Source of the DNA: Rhodocyclaceae bacterium
GTDB lineage: Bacteria > Pseudomonadota > Gammaproteobacteria > Burkholderiales > Rhodocyclaceae
Assembly (NCBI GenBank): GCA_016791105.1
Contig: JAEUNM010000128.1
Coordinates: 1-64,000, forward strand
DNA length: 64,000 nt
Direction: 5' to 3'
In this document: piece by piece, positions 1 to 8,185 of the stretch
How positions within the stretch are numbered: the first letter of the stretch is position 1
How the letters are laid out: the number at the start of each line of letters is the position of its first letter
Position numbers and translations under genes: made by a program
The notes under the pieces: generated by a model
The model's input: only the letters and a program-made list of their open reading frames with translations
Databases searched by the model: none
Told to the model about the DNA's origin: nothing

Positions 1-222
1 GGAAAACTCAAATCCAAGCGGCGTGATCTTCGTAATGTCCTGAATCACGATGGCTGGGCCAAAATGGAGGCCGTAGAAGCTGTCGACCGCGTGCTGGAAA
101 TGACCGAGCGTGTTCTGAATCCAGCATCCCACGGCAATACCGCACCGCTCTACGAGGAGGAGGTGCGCCGAGCAAAGAAGTTGATTGACCGGTTGAAAAA
201 GGTTCTGGAGGCGCAACGATGA
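1..222 (+). CDS. C-terminal end of an unrecognised protein (partial)
   Basis: An open frame enters from the left edge and stops at TGA 220-222, leaving 73 residues. The visible part is charged and probably helical, ending in a Lys/Arg/Leu-rich stretch. Its stop overlaps the start of the next gene as ATGA, so the two are probably co-translated. RhuM-family genes often lie inside restriction or defence loci, so this could be a component of such a locus, but I do not recognise the fragment and give it no function. Confidence 0.6.
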   Translation, partial: GKLKSKRRDLRNVLNHDGWAKMEAVEAVDRVLEMTERVLNPASHGNTAPLYEEEVRRAKKLIDRLKKVLEAQR

Positions 223-1268
223 AATCCACAGGCACCAAGCTCATCCGCAACAGCACTGCCGAATTCCTGATCTTCACCGGCCAGGCCGGCGAGCAGAGCA
301 TCGAGGCGCGCTATGAGGACGAAACCGTCTGGCTCACGCAAAAGCTGATGGCGGAACTGTTTGCCGTGGATGTGCGCACGGTCAGCGAGCACCTGAAGAA
401 CATCTTTGAATCCGGCGAACTGGCGCGGGAGGCAACTCTCCGGAAATTCCGGACAGTTCAAACCGAGGGCAGCCGCGAGGTCACCCGCAACGTCGACTTC
501 TACAACCTCGATGCGATCATCTCGGTCGGCTACCGCGTCAATTCCGTGCGCGCCACCCAGTTCCGCCAGTGGGCGACCAGCGTCCTGCGTGAATTTGCCA
601 TCAAGGGTTTCGTTCTGGACAATAAGCGGTTGGAAAACGGCGCCTTCCTGAACGAGGATTACTTCGAGCGCCTGCTGTCCGAAATCCGCGAGATCAGGCT
701 CTCGGAACGCAAGTTCTACCAGAAGATCACCGACATCTACGCCACGGCGGTGGACTACAACCGCGATGCACCGAGCACCAAGGCCTTCTTTGCCAAAGTA
801 CAGAATAAGCTGCACTTTGCCATTCATGGCCACACGGCTGCCGAGCTGATCGTCTGCCGCGCTGACGCCACCCAACCGCACATGGGCCTGACCAGTTGGG
901 AAAAAGTCCCGGACGGCAAGATTCTAAAGACCGACGTGGCGGTCGCCAAAAACTACCTGAGCTGGGAAGAGTTGGAATCGTTGGGCCGCATCGTCAACGC
1001 CTACCTCGACCTGGCCGAGGAACGAGCGCAGCGCAAAATCCCCATGACCATGGAAGACTGGGCCAAGCGGCTGGATGCTTTCCTTGAATTCACCGAACGC
1101 GCCGTCTTGCAGGACGCCGGCAAGGTCAGTGCCGAAATGGCGAGGGCGCACGCTGAAAGCGAATTCGAAAAATACCGCATCGTGCAAGACCGGCTTTTTC
1201 AGAGTGACTTTGACCGGGTGCTCAAGCAGCTCGAGACCCCGGGCAACGATTCCGAAAACACGCAGTAA
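219..1268 (+). CDS. RhuM family protein
   Basis: 349 residues, close to the usual length of RhuM (virulence protein RhuM/Fic-DOC N-terminal) proteins. The N-terminal part has the family pattern: a 'TVWLTQKLMAELF' helix-turn-helix-like segment (about residues 36-48), then 'VRTVSEHLKNIFESGEL', a conserved 'NLDAIISVGYRVNS' block (about 93-106) and 'FRQWATSVLREF'. The C-terminal half is helical. The molecular function of the family is not established; it was named in a Salmonella pathogenicity island and is often found beside or inside type I restriction loci. The start overlaps the preceding gene by 4 bp. An Mrr-type endonuclease gene follows, which fits a defence or mobile island edge. Confidence 0.88.
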   Translation: MKSTGTKLIRNSTAEFLIFTGQAGEQSIEARYEDETVWLTQKLMAELFAVDVRTVSEHLKNIFESGELAREATLRKFRTVQTEGSREVTRNVDFYNLDAIISVGYRVNSVRATQFRQWATSVLREFAIKGFVLDNKRLENGAFLNEDYFERLLSEIREIRLSERKFYQKITDIYATAVDYNRDAPSTKAFFAKVQNKLHFAIHGHTAAELIVCRADATQPHMGLTSWEKVPDGKILKTDVAVAKNYLSWEELESLGRIVNAYLDLAEERAQRKIPMTMEDWAKRLDAFLEFTERAVLQDAGKVSAEMARAHAESEFEKYRIVQDRLFQSDFDRVLKQLETPGNDSENTQ

Positions 1269-1434
1269 GCCGCACCAGTGCTCATTAGCCCCAATAGCGA
1301 GTTGTTCGGTAGTAAACTCCCCGCCACCAACAATATCAATGGATTGAGTCAGGTTGTGCAGGCGCGGGCCGGGCGCAACGTAAGGCGCGTCCACGATTCA
1401 GGGCTGCTTGCTGTCCGACTTCCCGCCTATCCCC

Positions 1435-2352
1435 ATGGCAATTCCGGACTACCAGACCATCATGCTGCCCTTGCTTCGCCTGACGGGCGATGGGCAGGAG
1501 CATCGCTTCCGCGACGCCATTGAACGTCTTGCCGTCGAATTCCACCTGACCGATTCAGAGCGCAGCGAGCTGCTGCCCAGCGGTACGTCGCCGGTATTCG
1601 ACAACCGTGTGGGCTGGGCGCGGACCTACTTGAAACAGGCCGGCCTCCTGGAGGCGCGCAAAAGAGGCGTATTCAGAATTACGGAGGTCGGAAAGGCGCT
1701 CCTTGCCGAGCGGCCCGAATTTATCGACGTCCGACTGCTGGAGCGCTATTCCACCTTCCAGACTTTTCGTGCGCGTAGGCGGGATCGGAATGGCCCGGAT
1801 CTCATTCCTGACGAAACTGCAGCCCAGGACGGCGTGACGCCCGAGGATGCGCTTGCACTTGCTTACCAGAAGCTGCGCAGGAGTCTCGAATCCGATCTGC
1901 TCGAACAGGTGAAAGCGACATCGCCGTCTTTTTTCGAACGGCTCGTAATCGACCTTCTGGTGGCGATGGGGTATGGCGGCTCCCGCCAGGACGCAGGGCG
2001 TGCGATCGGCCGCAGCGGCGATGGCGGCATAGACGGGATAATCAAGGAGGACAAGCTCGGTCTGGACGCCATTTACGTGCAGGCCAAGCATTGGGTGGGT
2101 ACAGTCGGTCGTCCCGAAATCCAGAAGTTTGCCGGAGCCCTGCAAGGTCAGCGCGCGAACAAGGGCGTGTTTATCACGACCTCGAGTTTTACGCGCGAAG
2201 CGGAAGACTACGTAGGAATTATCAGCGCAAAAATTATCCTGATCGACGGCGAGCGTCTCGCTGCCTTGATGGTCGACCACAATGTCGGTGTGTCGCCGCT
2301 GGGTACCTACGAACTGAAGAAGATCGACTCGGATTACTTTGAGGGGGCATAG
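1435..2352 (+). CDS. mrr: Mrr-type restriction endonuclease
   Basis: From the ATG at 1435 the protein has 305 residues, the size of classical Mrr. An in-frame TTG at 1408 would add 9 residues, but Mrr homologues begin near 'MAIPDYQTIMLPLL', so the ATG is preferred. Residues 1-110 are the Mrr N-terminal winged-helix domain. Residues 160-280 are the PD-(D/E)XK nuclease domain, with Glu168 in 'FFERLV', Asp200 in 'GDGGIDG' and the Q-x-K of 'QAKHW' at 216-218. Mrr enzymes cut DNA carrying foreign methylation. All catalytic residues are present, so it is probably active. No partner methylase is visible, as expected for a type IV-like enzyme. Confidence 0.9.
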   Translation: MAIPDYQTIMLPLLRLTGDGQEHRFRDAIERLAVEFHLTDSERSELLPSGTSPVFDNRVGWARTYLKQAGLLEARKRGVFRITEVGKALLAERPEFIDVRLLERYSTFQTFRARRRDRNGPDLIPDETAAQDGVTPEDALALAYQKLRRSLESDLLEQVKATSPSFFERLVIDLLVAMGYGGSRQDAGRAIGRSGDGGIDGIIKEDKLGLDAIYVQAKHWVGTVGRPEIQKFAGALQGQRANKGVFITTSSFTREAEDYVGIISAKIILIDGERLAALMVDHNVGVSPLGTYELKKIDSDYFEGA

Positions 2353-3012
2353 CCGGTAGTCCGCGGTTCTTCGGGGCGCAGGTGTAAATCGGTACGCTGT
2401 GCGCTGTACCGACGCCGCGATACTGTCATTTGGTCTCGAATCCGGCTCCGGTGTCGGTCGCGCGCAATCACTCGCTTGGTACCGCACGCCCTCCTGCTGG
2501 CTCGGTTTGCGTTTCGGCATCACGTTCCCGACATTTGTGGGCCAGGCCAAGGCCGAATTGCAATCGGCCCCCGCGTCGGCAGAAATTGGAGCCAGTTCGG
2601 CTTGTTCTCCTGCCTCGTGTCGGGTTTAAGAGCTTCATCATACGTGGGCCGTTTCGCCGTCACCCCCTGCGCATGCCAGCCGCCGGACGCAAGTAAAACC
2701 AACTCGGGTCGCGCCATGTTCTTCCGACAGGCCAGATTTTTGCGCCGTAGGACTTTTGTGCGAGACTCGCGCAGGCGAGGGGCACAACGCGCGGTCGCGC
2801 ACTCCCTGAACTTTCCGCCCCGGGGCAAGCGGACATCGGCCGGACGGCGCGCTGCAACCGCTGCCAAGCCGCTTTTCCCGCCCTGCCCGGAGCCAGAACG
2901 AAGTGTGCGTGCCGGCCCGCCTGACGATAAGTGCGGACGGTGCGTTCAGGTTCCGGCAACTTATCCTGGCTGCAGCCAGCAGCCGGATTTCCGGTCTTGA
3001 GGAATCAATATC
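2353..3012. other. 660-bp gene-poor stretch
   Basis: Lies between the mrr homologue and the ClpX-like gene. Short open frames occur on both strands, but none has a recognisable domain, a good ribosome-binding site or a start shared with a neighbour. A weak AGGA precedes the ATG at 3013. I see no tRNA, clear promoter or repeat here. Confidence 0.4.
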
Positions 3013-4026
3013 ATGAGCGAATCCATCCTCGGCAGCCTTACTCCCAGCGCCATCGTTCGCGCCCTCGATCAATTTGTGATTGGCCAGAACGAGGCCAAGA
3101 AAATCGTGGCCGTGGCGGTGTATGCGCACTACAAGAAATTGGCCGTGGCTGCCGAAGGCCTGGAAATCGCCAAAAGCAACGTCCTGCTGATCGGCCCCAC
3201 CGGCAGCGGCAAAACATTGCTCTGCGAAACCCTGGCGCGCATTTTGCGCGTGCCTTTCGTGACTGCCGATGCGACCACCCTGGCGCAGACTGAATATGTC
3301 AACGAGGAAATCGACGCGATTCTTCAGCGCCTGCTGGAAATGGCGGCGGGCGATACGGGCAGGGCCGCGAGTGGCATCGTGTTCATAGACGAGGTGGACA
3401 AGCTGAAGTCCCGCGGCGGCGAGGCCTGGCGCACCTCGGGCGAGAGCGTGCAGCACGCCCTGCTCAAAATCATGGAAGGTGCGCCGGTGCGCCTGCGCAC
3501 CGGGCAGTATATGGATACGCGCAATGTCCTGTTCATCTGCGGCGGTGCGTTCGTCGGGCTGGAGGACATTCTGGCGACGACGCATTCCTACGGCTACATT
3601 TCCACCGGCGGCGATGACAATCAGAACATCCTCAACCGCCTGAATGCCCGGGTAAAGCCTACCGATTTGTCGCACTTCGGGCTGATTCCGGAGTTCGCCG
3701 GCCGCCTGCCCATCGTTGCCCGCCTGCAGGATCTGGATCGGGCGTCTTTGGTGCGCATCATGGTGGAGCCGCGCAATGCCATCGCGCGCCAGTTTCGCAG
3801 CATTCTGCACAATGAAGGCGTCGAACTGGTGATCGAAGCGCCGGTATTGCAGCAGATTGCCGATCTCGCCATCGAATACAAAGCCGGCGCGCGCAGTTTG
3901 CGCGGCATTTTCGAGGAAATGATGACGCCCATCCTGTACGTGATTCCGGATCGGCCTGAAATTCGCAAGGTGGTCATCAGCTCGCTCTTCGACGAGCCGC
4001 GATTTTTTGCCGCGAAAGCAAACTAA
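3013..4026 (+). CDS. ClpX-like AAA+ ATPase without zinc finger or ClpP-docking loop
   Basis: 337 residues against about 420 for ClpX. It starts where the ClpX AAA+ module starts ('LTPSAIVRALDQFVIGQ', residues 9-25), so the N-terminal zinc-binding domain is absent. The ATPase core is intact: Walker A GPTGSGKT 61-68, Walker B IVFIDE 122-127, arginine finger near R231 in 'IPEFAGRL', sensor II GAR 292-294. Three functional loops differ from ClpX. The GYVG pore loop reads EYVN (94-97), the RKH loop region is shortened (157-170), and the IGF loop that docks ClpP is replaced by 'HSYGYISTGG' (191-200). It is clearly a ClpX paralogue; that it is a ClpP-independent unfoldase or remodeller is inference. 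No clpP lies nearby. Confidence 0.85.
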   Translation: MSESILGSLTPSAIVRALDQFVIGQNEAKKIVAVAVYAHYKKLAVAAEGLEIAKSNVLLIGPTGSGKTLLCETLARILRVPFVTADATTLAQTEYVNEEIDAILQRLLEMAAGDTGRAASGIVFIDEVDKLKSRGGEAWRTSGESVQHALLKIMEGAPVRLRTGQYMDTRNVLFICGGAFVGLEDILATTHSYGYISTGGDDNQNILNRLNARVKPTDLSHFGLIPEFAGRLPIVARLQDLDRASLVRIMVEPRNAIARQFRSILHNEGVELVIEAPVLQQIADLAIEYKAGARSLRGIFEEMMTPILYVIPDRPEIRKVVISSLFDEPRFFAAKAN

Positions 4027-4234
4027 GCTGCGCGGACCTTGGCCCGCATTAACGATCCTGAATCCGCCCGTTCCGTCGCTATCCGTGTCGCCTGCGGTGG
4101 ATGGCAATGGTGGAGGCCATCCAATACTGGGCGCGCGATGCCGATACAGGGGAATTCAGGGGCTGACGCCAAGGCGTCACAGGCTCGACTTGTTTGCCGC
4201 GTCGCACTACGCATCGCGACGGACACTGCCGCCA

Positions 4235-4960
4235 TTAAAAACGAAAATCCCAGCACTCGCGGGTGAGATCGCGCTGCCACACGACGAGGTCGGGCGGCTG
4301 GATGAGCATGTTCCAGCTTTGCTGATTGTGGCGGTACGGCTCGGCGACTGCCTTGAATACGGCCGGCGTCAGGAGGGCCAGGCAGCGCCCGCCCAAATCG
4401 CGCGCAGATTCATAACGTATGCATGCGACGCCGGCCGTGCGCGCGGCGTCGGCGAGGGACTGGGTGGCGGCATAGTCGCATGGATGCGTCCATAGGTCTC
4501 GCTGTGCGGCGAGGGGCGCGCTGGATAGATCCAGCAGCGTCGTACAGGCGCCATGAAACTCAAACAAGGTCATCGCGACCGATTTGCTGCGGCCGGACAA
4601 TCCCGCGCTATCCATCCAGAAACGCAGGCGCCAGTAGGCGGATTCGGCGCAGGCGGTGCGGCGGTGTTCCGCGCCATAAAACACGCCGGGATCGCCGCGC
4701 CGCCGGAAGCGCGAGCCGCCGCTGGGCGGCCAATAGCGAAACGGCGTTGCGAGCAGCCAGTGCAGATGTTCCGCTGCGGGTGGCAGGCGCGGCTTGGCGG
4801 TTTCGAGTATCTGTTCGAGCAGCGCCTGGTCGGCCAGATTGCCACGCGCCAGGGTCATGGTGGCGACGCGATGCTGCGCCTCCACCGCGCGCCAGCCGCT
4901 GCCTTCCCAGGTGCGCGCTTCAGACGCGAGCGCGGTGGCTGTCCAGGTATTCGCAGGCAT
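4235..4960 (-). CDS. RES-domain toxin (NAD+-degrading family)
   Basis: 241 residues from ATG 4960. The start lies inside the upstream antitoxin gene (41-bp overlap) and no other start codon precedes the conserved 'WRAVEAQHRVATM' block. The RES fold is recognisable from 'HLHWLLATPFRYWPPSGG', 'SRFRRRGDPGVFYGAE' and 'TACAESAYWRL', which carry the Arg and Glu of the family, with the Ser in a later 'LDLSS' segment. RES toxins such as MbcT and ParT attack NAD+ or use it to modify targets. Frame, order (antitoxin first) and the overlap match classical Xre-RES modules. It belongs to a different RES subgroup from the toxin at 43900-44529. Confidence 0.88.
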   Translation of the reverse strand: MPANTWTATALASEARTWEGSGWRAVEAQHRVATMTLARGNLADQALLEQILETAKPRLPPAAEHLHWLLATPFRYWPPSGGSRFRRRGDPGVFYGAEHRRTACAESAYWRLRFWMDSAGLSGRSKSVAMTLFEFHGACTTLLDLSSAPLAAQRDLWTHPCDYAATQSLADAARTAGVACIRYESARDLGGRCLALLTPAVFKAVAEPYRHNQQSWNMLIQPPDLVVWQRDLTRECWDFRF

Positions 4961-5306
4961 GCAGCAGGCCATCCACGCGGCGTATGGCATCCAGCGGGCG
5001 TTGCCCGTCGAACCCCGCATTGGCGGTATTGAGCCAGACGCGCGCCAGTTCGTCGTCGCCACCCACCAGCGAGGACAGGGAGCGGTATAGCCGCACGAAA
5101 TGCGCCGCCAGTTCCCAATCCTTGCCGCCTGGCGCCAGCGCGTATTTGCCGTGCAACAGGCGCGAACTGGTGGGCTGACTAAGCCCGACGATTTGCCCCA
5201 GATCGGTGGAACCCAGCCCCAACCTAAGTGCGGCTTCGGCGAGCGCCTGCGTGAGTACGCGCGAAAGGTCGGCGGCGGTATGGCTTGCCTGGGCGAATTG
5301 AGTCAT
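4920..5306 (-). CDS. Xre/MbcA/ParS-type antitoxin (DUF2384)
   Basis: 128 residues, the usual size of MbcA/ParS antitoxins. The N-terminal half holds an Xre-like helix-turn-helix ('LGQIVGLSQPTSSRLLHG', about residues 37-54). The C-terminal DUF2384 toxin-binding part ends in the family signature with 'YLDSHRARV'. It lies directly upstream of and overlaps the RES toxin gene. Such antitoxins bind their own promoter; a strong promoter with inverted repeats lies just upstream (5310-5369), which supports autoregulation. Confidence 0.88.
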   Translation of the reverse strand: MTQFAQASHTAADLSRVLTQALAEAALRLGLGSTDLGQIVGLSQPTSSRLLHGKYALAPGGKDWELAAHFVRLYRSLSSLVGGDDELARVWLNTANAGFDGQRPLDAIRRVDGLLHACEYLDSHRARV

Positions 5307-5309
5307 TGA

Positions 5310-5345
5310 ATTCCAAAGAATGGCAACGTGAATATATTTTCATTC
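5310..5345 (-). promoter_or_regulatory. paired inverted repeats, candidate antitoxin operator
   Basis: Two GAAT/ATTC inverted repeats sit between the promoter and the antitoxin start: GAAT-N8-ATTC at 5330-5345, overlapping the -10, and ATTC-N4-GAAT at 5310-5321. The spacing and position suit binding by the Xre antitoxin. This assignment is inferred from sequence symmetry only. Confidence 0.5.
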
Positions 5346-5369
5346 TATAGGATGGTTCTTGCGTGTCAA
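5342..5369 (-). promoter_or_regulatory. sigma70 promoter of the RES/Xre operon
   Basis: On the minus strand, TTGACA (5369-5364) is followed after 16 bases by TAGAAT (5347-5342), about 40 bp before the antitoxin start at 5306. The perfect -35 and near-perfect -10 stand out in this GC-rich sequence. Confidence 0.75.
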
Positions 5370-5491
5370 TGCGTGCTGACGGCGCTCGGCCGACGCGCGC
5401 GCCGAGGCGGCAGGCCGGCGGCCCTCAGGGCGCGCCATGCCGGCCTGCAGCGCCGGGTTGTCTACAGCCCGAGCTTGCGCCGCATCCATGC

Positions 5492-5791
5492 TCAGCGTCC
5501 CAGCCGGCGCAAATTTTCCACGTGTTCCAGGGCCGTGCTCAGCGCGCGATCGGTTTCTACCGCACCAATTTCCGTCACGGATTCGTCTATCACCTTGTAA
5601 GCCAGCACCAGCAGACCGCGCAGCTTGTCAAAAGCGAGGCGGTTGCCCTCGGGGCAGAGTGATTTATCGTTGCGTAATATGGCGTCGACCATCCCCGGTT
5701 GCAGGAGACGCAGGTTGCAAAGATCGGCCAACTGGGCAATTTCATGCACGATGTTGTCCAGTTCGCGGTGGTAATGTTCAAGTCCTGACAT
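5492..5791 (-). CDS. Small hypothetical protein, helical
   Basis: 99 residues from ATG 5791, which has a weak purine-rich site upstream. An in-frame ATG at 5809 would add 6 residues. The sequence ('HYHRELDNIVHEIAQLADL', then mixed helices ending 'ALEHVENLRRLGR') has no signal peptide, membrane segment, cysteine motif or domain I recognise. It is divergent from ppsR with about 340 bp between, and downstream of the toxin-antitoxin operon on the same strand. Codon use resembles its neighbours, so it is probably a real gene of unknown function. Confidence 0.6.
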   Translation of the reverse strand: MSGLEHYHRELDNIVHEIAQLADLCNLRLLQPGMVDAILRNDKSLCPEGNRLAFDKLRGLLVLAYKVIDESVTEIGAVETDRALSTALEHVENLRRLGR

Positions 5792-6127
5792 TCGAAATTC
5801 CGTTTCCATACTGGGCGCGGCGCCTGCTGGCGGCAGCAGGATTGCTCCGCAGCGCGACTGGGCGCAGGCCTGTCGGTGGCATGTTAGCGCACCATGCTGT
5901 GCTGCAACATTGCGCGGCGTCGGCATGCCTGTGCGGTGCGACGTCAACAAGCTGGGACGTTCGTTCCCTCGCCGTGCCGCGCTCGTCCAAACCGCTGCGC
6001 CCAGCGCGGCCGGTGGCAAAATGTTCGTGCCCATCCACTTCTCGCCGCCGCAGCCGGCGCGACAGCCGATAAACTGGCGTTTTTGTGACGATTGCTGCGG
6101 TGCACCGCCGGTGAATCAGGTACAGCC
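5792..6127. other. Divergent intergenic region
   Basis: Separates the small hypothetical gene (minus) from ppsR (plus). It contains a 7-bp stem hairpin, CCTGCTG/CAGCAGG, near 5822-5840. No clear promoter consensus was found by eye. Open frames through it are without recognisable content. Confidence 0.35.
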
Positions 6128-6967
6128 ATGAGCGAACAGATCGACAAAGCCCCGATCCGCAGCGTGTTCTACGTGTCGGATGGCACCGGCCTCACGGCCG
6201 AGGTGCTGGGCCACGCGTTGCTTGCACAATTTCCGGATCTGGCCGTGCGTCAGGTGCGGCTCGGCGGTGTGGACAGTTTCGAACGGCTTTATGCGGCCGT
6301 CGACCAGGTGAAATGCGCGGCTGAAGCCGACGGCGTCCCGCCTCTGGTGTTTTCCACCCTGGTCCATGAAGAGTGGGCGCAAGCGCTGGACGCGTTGGAC
6401 TGCGAATTTTTTGATCTGTTCGACCTGTTCCTGGGGCGCATGGAAAATGTGCTGGGGCAAAAATCGCGCCGCATGATGCGCGATCGCGACGATGTAGTGG
6501 CCGTGTGCGATTTCCGCGCGCGCATGGAAGCCATCAATTTCGCGCTCGCTCACGACGACGGCGTCACCGATGCGCGTCTGGGCGAAGCGGAAGTCATCCT
6601 GATCGGCGTATCGCGCAGCGGTAAAACACCCACCTGCCTGTACCTGGCCATGCAGCACGCGGTCAAGGCGGCCAATTACCCGCTGATTCCGGAAGATTTT
6701 GAGCGTGGCCGCCTGCCGCGCGCACTCGACGCCGTGCGCGACAAGTTGTACGGTATCGCCGTGGCGCCGCAACGCCTGTCCCAGGTGCGTAACCAGCGCC
6801 GCCCCGGCAGCCGTTACGCGGCACTGGATAACTGCCGCTGGGAACTGGACGCCGCGCGCGCAATTATGCAGGCCGAGGGCATTCCTTGCGTGGATAGTAC
6901 GGCGCTGTCGGTGGAGGAACTATCCGCGGCGATACTGAAGGCGCGCGGTATCAAAGGCTGCGGCTAA
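6128..6967 (+). CDS. ppsR: Phosphoenolpyruvate synthase regulatory protein (PSRP, DUF299)
   Basis: 279 residues, the normal family length. It begins with the typical 'RSVFYVSDGTGLTAE' motif (residues 11-25) and carries the P-loop-like 'GVSRSGKTPT' (about 160-169) and 'LIPEDFERGRLP'. PSRP is a bifunctional enzyme that inactivates PEP synthase by ADP-dependent phosphorylation of a threonine and reactivates it by Pi-dependent dephosphorylation. The start is the ATG at 6128, just before the conserved N-terminus; an upstream in-frame start would add unrelated sequence. ppsA, its usual neighbour, is not in this window. Confidence 0.93.
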   Translation: MSEQIDKAPIRSVFYVSDGTGLTAEVLGHALLAQFPDLAVRQVRLGGVDSFERLYAAVDQVKCAAEADGVPPLVFSTLVHEEWAQALDALDCEFFDLFDLFLGRMENVLGQKSRRMMRDRDDVVAVCDFRARMEAINFALAHDDGVTDARLGEAEVILIGVSRSGKTPTCLYLAMQHAVKAANYPLIPEDFERGRLPRALDAVRDKLYGIAVAPQRLSQVRNQRRPGSRYAALDNCRWELDAARAIMQAEGIPCVDSTALSVEELSAAILKARGIKGCG

Positions 6968-7071
6968 GTTGGCGCGCCTGAGTCACTAAGCGCTGCGGCG
7001 CCGGTAATGGCGGCGCGGCTGTGCGGATTTTGCGCTGCGGGCTGCCGGCGGCCAGGGCCGAGCCGCCGCCA

Positions 7072-7971
7072 CTACTGCAGCGCCGCGTTCAAAACTGCCG
7101 CCAGCCTTACCCCGCCGCGCGCAAGCTGAGTCGCGACGATGCGTCTGGCGTTTTTTATGTAATTGGGCGGCAGGCTGTAAGTGCCGTCCGCCTGGCGCGG
7201 CGGCAATTTGCCATAGGCATGGTTTTTTGCGAGCCGGAACGACTGTTTCGACCAGCTCGACGCATCGCCGCGCGTCCATTCCTCGATCTGGCGTGGCGTG
7301 ATGCGTGCGGTGAGCTTGTGCGCGGCATCAACCGGGCTGCTGCCCAACAGGCGCACGAATTCGGTGTCCCAATAGTGGTGCAGGGTGCCGGCCGGCAGGC
7401 CGTCGGCGCGCACCTCCTTGGCATTGCCGCCGGCATCCTTATCGCTTGCATTGTGCAGCGGCTGGTGTACATCGCCCATCAGGTGCAGCAGGAACAATAG
7501 CGCGCGCAGGCGTTCATCGTGAGGGGTTTTGGCCGACCGCAATTCGGCGCGAAACTGGTCTATCTTGGCGACCGCACAGGCGCGCGCCGGGCCGGCCGAG
7601 GCCGGCGTGCCGGGGCTAAGCACGGGCATTCCGTAACAGGCCTTGTCGAGCTTGGGTGCCGCAAGGTCCATATCGGTGAAATGCCAGCGGTGCGTTTGCT
7701 CGTAACGCACACGTGCGCCGTCGCGGTCCGAGTCGCGGTATTTGTCGGCCCAGGCGGCGGCCGAGGCGAGGTCGTGCCGCGTGAGGCCGGATTTGTCGGA
7801 CGCGAGCAACTTGTCGACCTTGGCGCGCACCTGTGGCTGCAAATAATGTTCGGCGATCAATGCCACGATGGCATGGCCCTCGCTGCCCCAGGCGCGTGCG
7901 CCCTGCGGACAGGCGCAAAGGATGGCAATCAGGCAGGCCGTGAAGGCGGCGACGAGCGGGCGTAATGCCAA
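7072..7971 (-). CDS. Secreted S1/P1-type zinc nuclease
   Basis: 299 residues from a TTG at 7971. This start gives a clean signal peptide ('LRPLVAAFTACLIAILCACPQGARA') and a mature N-terminus of Trp28, which is the first zinc ligand in S1/P1 nucleases. An ATG at 8082 would put 37 extra residues before the signal, so it is less likely. Other ligands are visible: His in 'WGSEGHAIVAL', 'THRWHFTDM', 'LHLMGDVHQPLH' and 'HHYWDTEF'. The family cuts single-stranded DNA and RNA to 5'-nucleotides, here probably in the periplasm or outside the cell, perhaps for phosphate or nucleotide scavenging. It converges on ppsR. Confidence 0.87.
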   Translation of the reverse strand: MALRPLVAAFTACLIAILCACPQGARAWGSEGHAIVALIAEHYLQPQVRAKVDKLLASDKSGLTRHDLASAAAWADKYRDSDRDGARVRYEQTHRWHFTDMDLAAPKLDKACYGMPVLSPGTPASAGPARACAVAKIDQFRAELRSAKTPHDERLRALLFLLHLMGDVHQPLHNASDKDAGGNAKEVRADGLPAGTLHHYWDTEFVRLLGSSPVDAAHKLTARITPRQIEEWTRGDASSWSKQSFRLAKNHAYGKLPPRQADGTYSLPPNYIKNARRIVATQLARGGVRLAAVLNAALQ

Positions 7972-8100
7972 GGAAGTTTCCCAACAACAAAGCGGGCGCG
8001 CACCATAGCGCGAAAGTTCGACCGCGTTCAACAATTTTTCCGTCCCGAGTTTGCTGGATACGAAGTCGATTGCGTTCTGCACGCGGAAGTACGTAAGTGC

Positions 8101-8185
8101 GTAGATTGGAGTGAGCTTGCGAACCCCAACGCCATTGCGTCGTTTGGCGGCTGAGCTTGGGGTTCCTGTCGTCAGCCCAACCTAT
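8101..8185. repeat. 85-bp palindromic repeat, copy 1
   Basis: An 85-bp element about 84% identical by eye to the one at 8701-8785, in the same orientation and exactly 600 bp away. It contains CCCCAAC and GTTGGGG arms. The last codons and the stop (8172-8174) of the membrane-protein gene lie inside it, so the element supplies that protein's C-terminus. Confidence 0.85.

Noticed and set aside
924..1394. Minus-strand open frame covering the end of rhuM and the gap before mrr
   Set aside because: Most of it is antisense to rhuM. The remaining 40 codons in the gap read like protein but match nothing I know, so I could not support a gene or relic.
2430..2460. GGTCTCGAATCC resembling a tRNA T-arm
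   Set aside because: No acceptor stem, anticodon arm or CCA end can be placed around it.
2476..3000. Plus-strand open frames between mrr and the ClpX-like gene
   Set aside because: Arg/Pro/Ser-rich composition, no domain and no plausible ribosome-binding site; a competing frame on the other strand is equally open.
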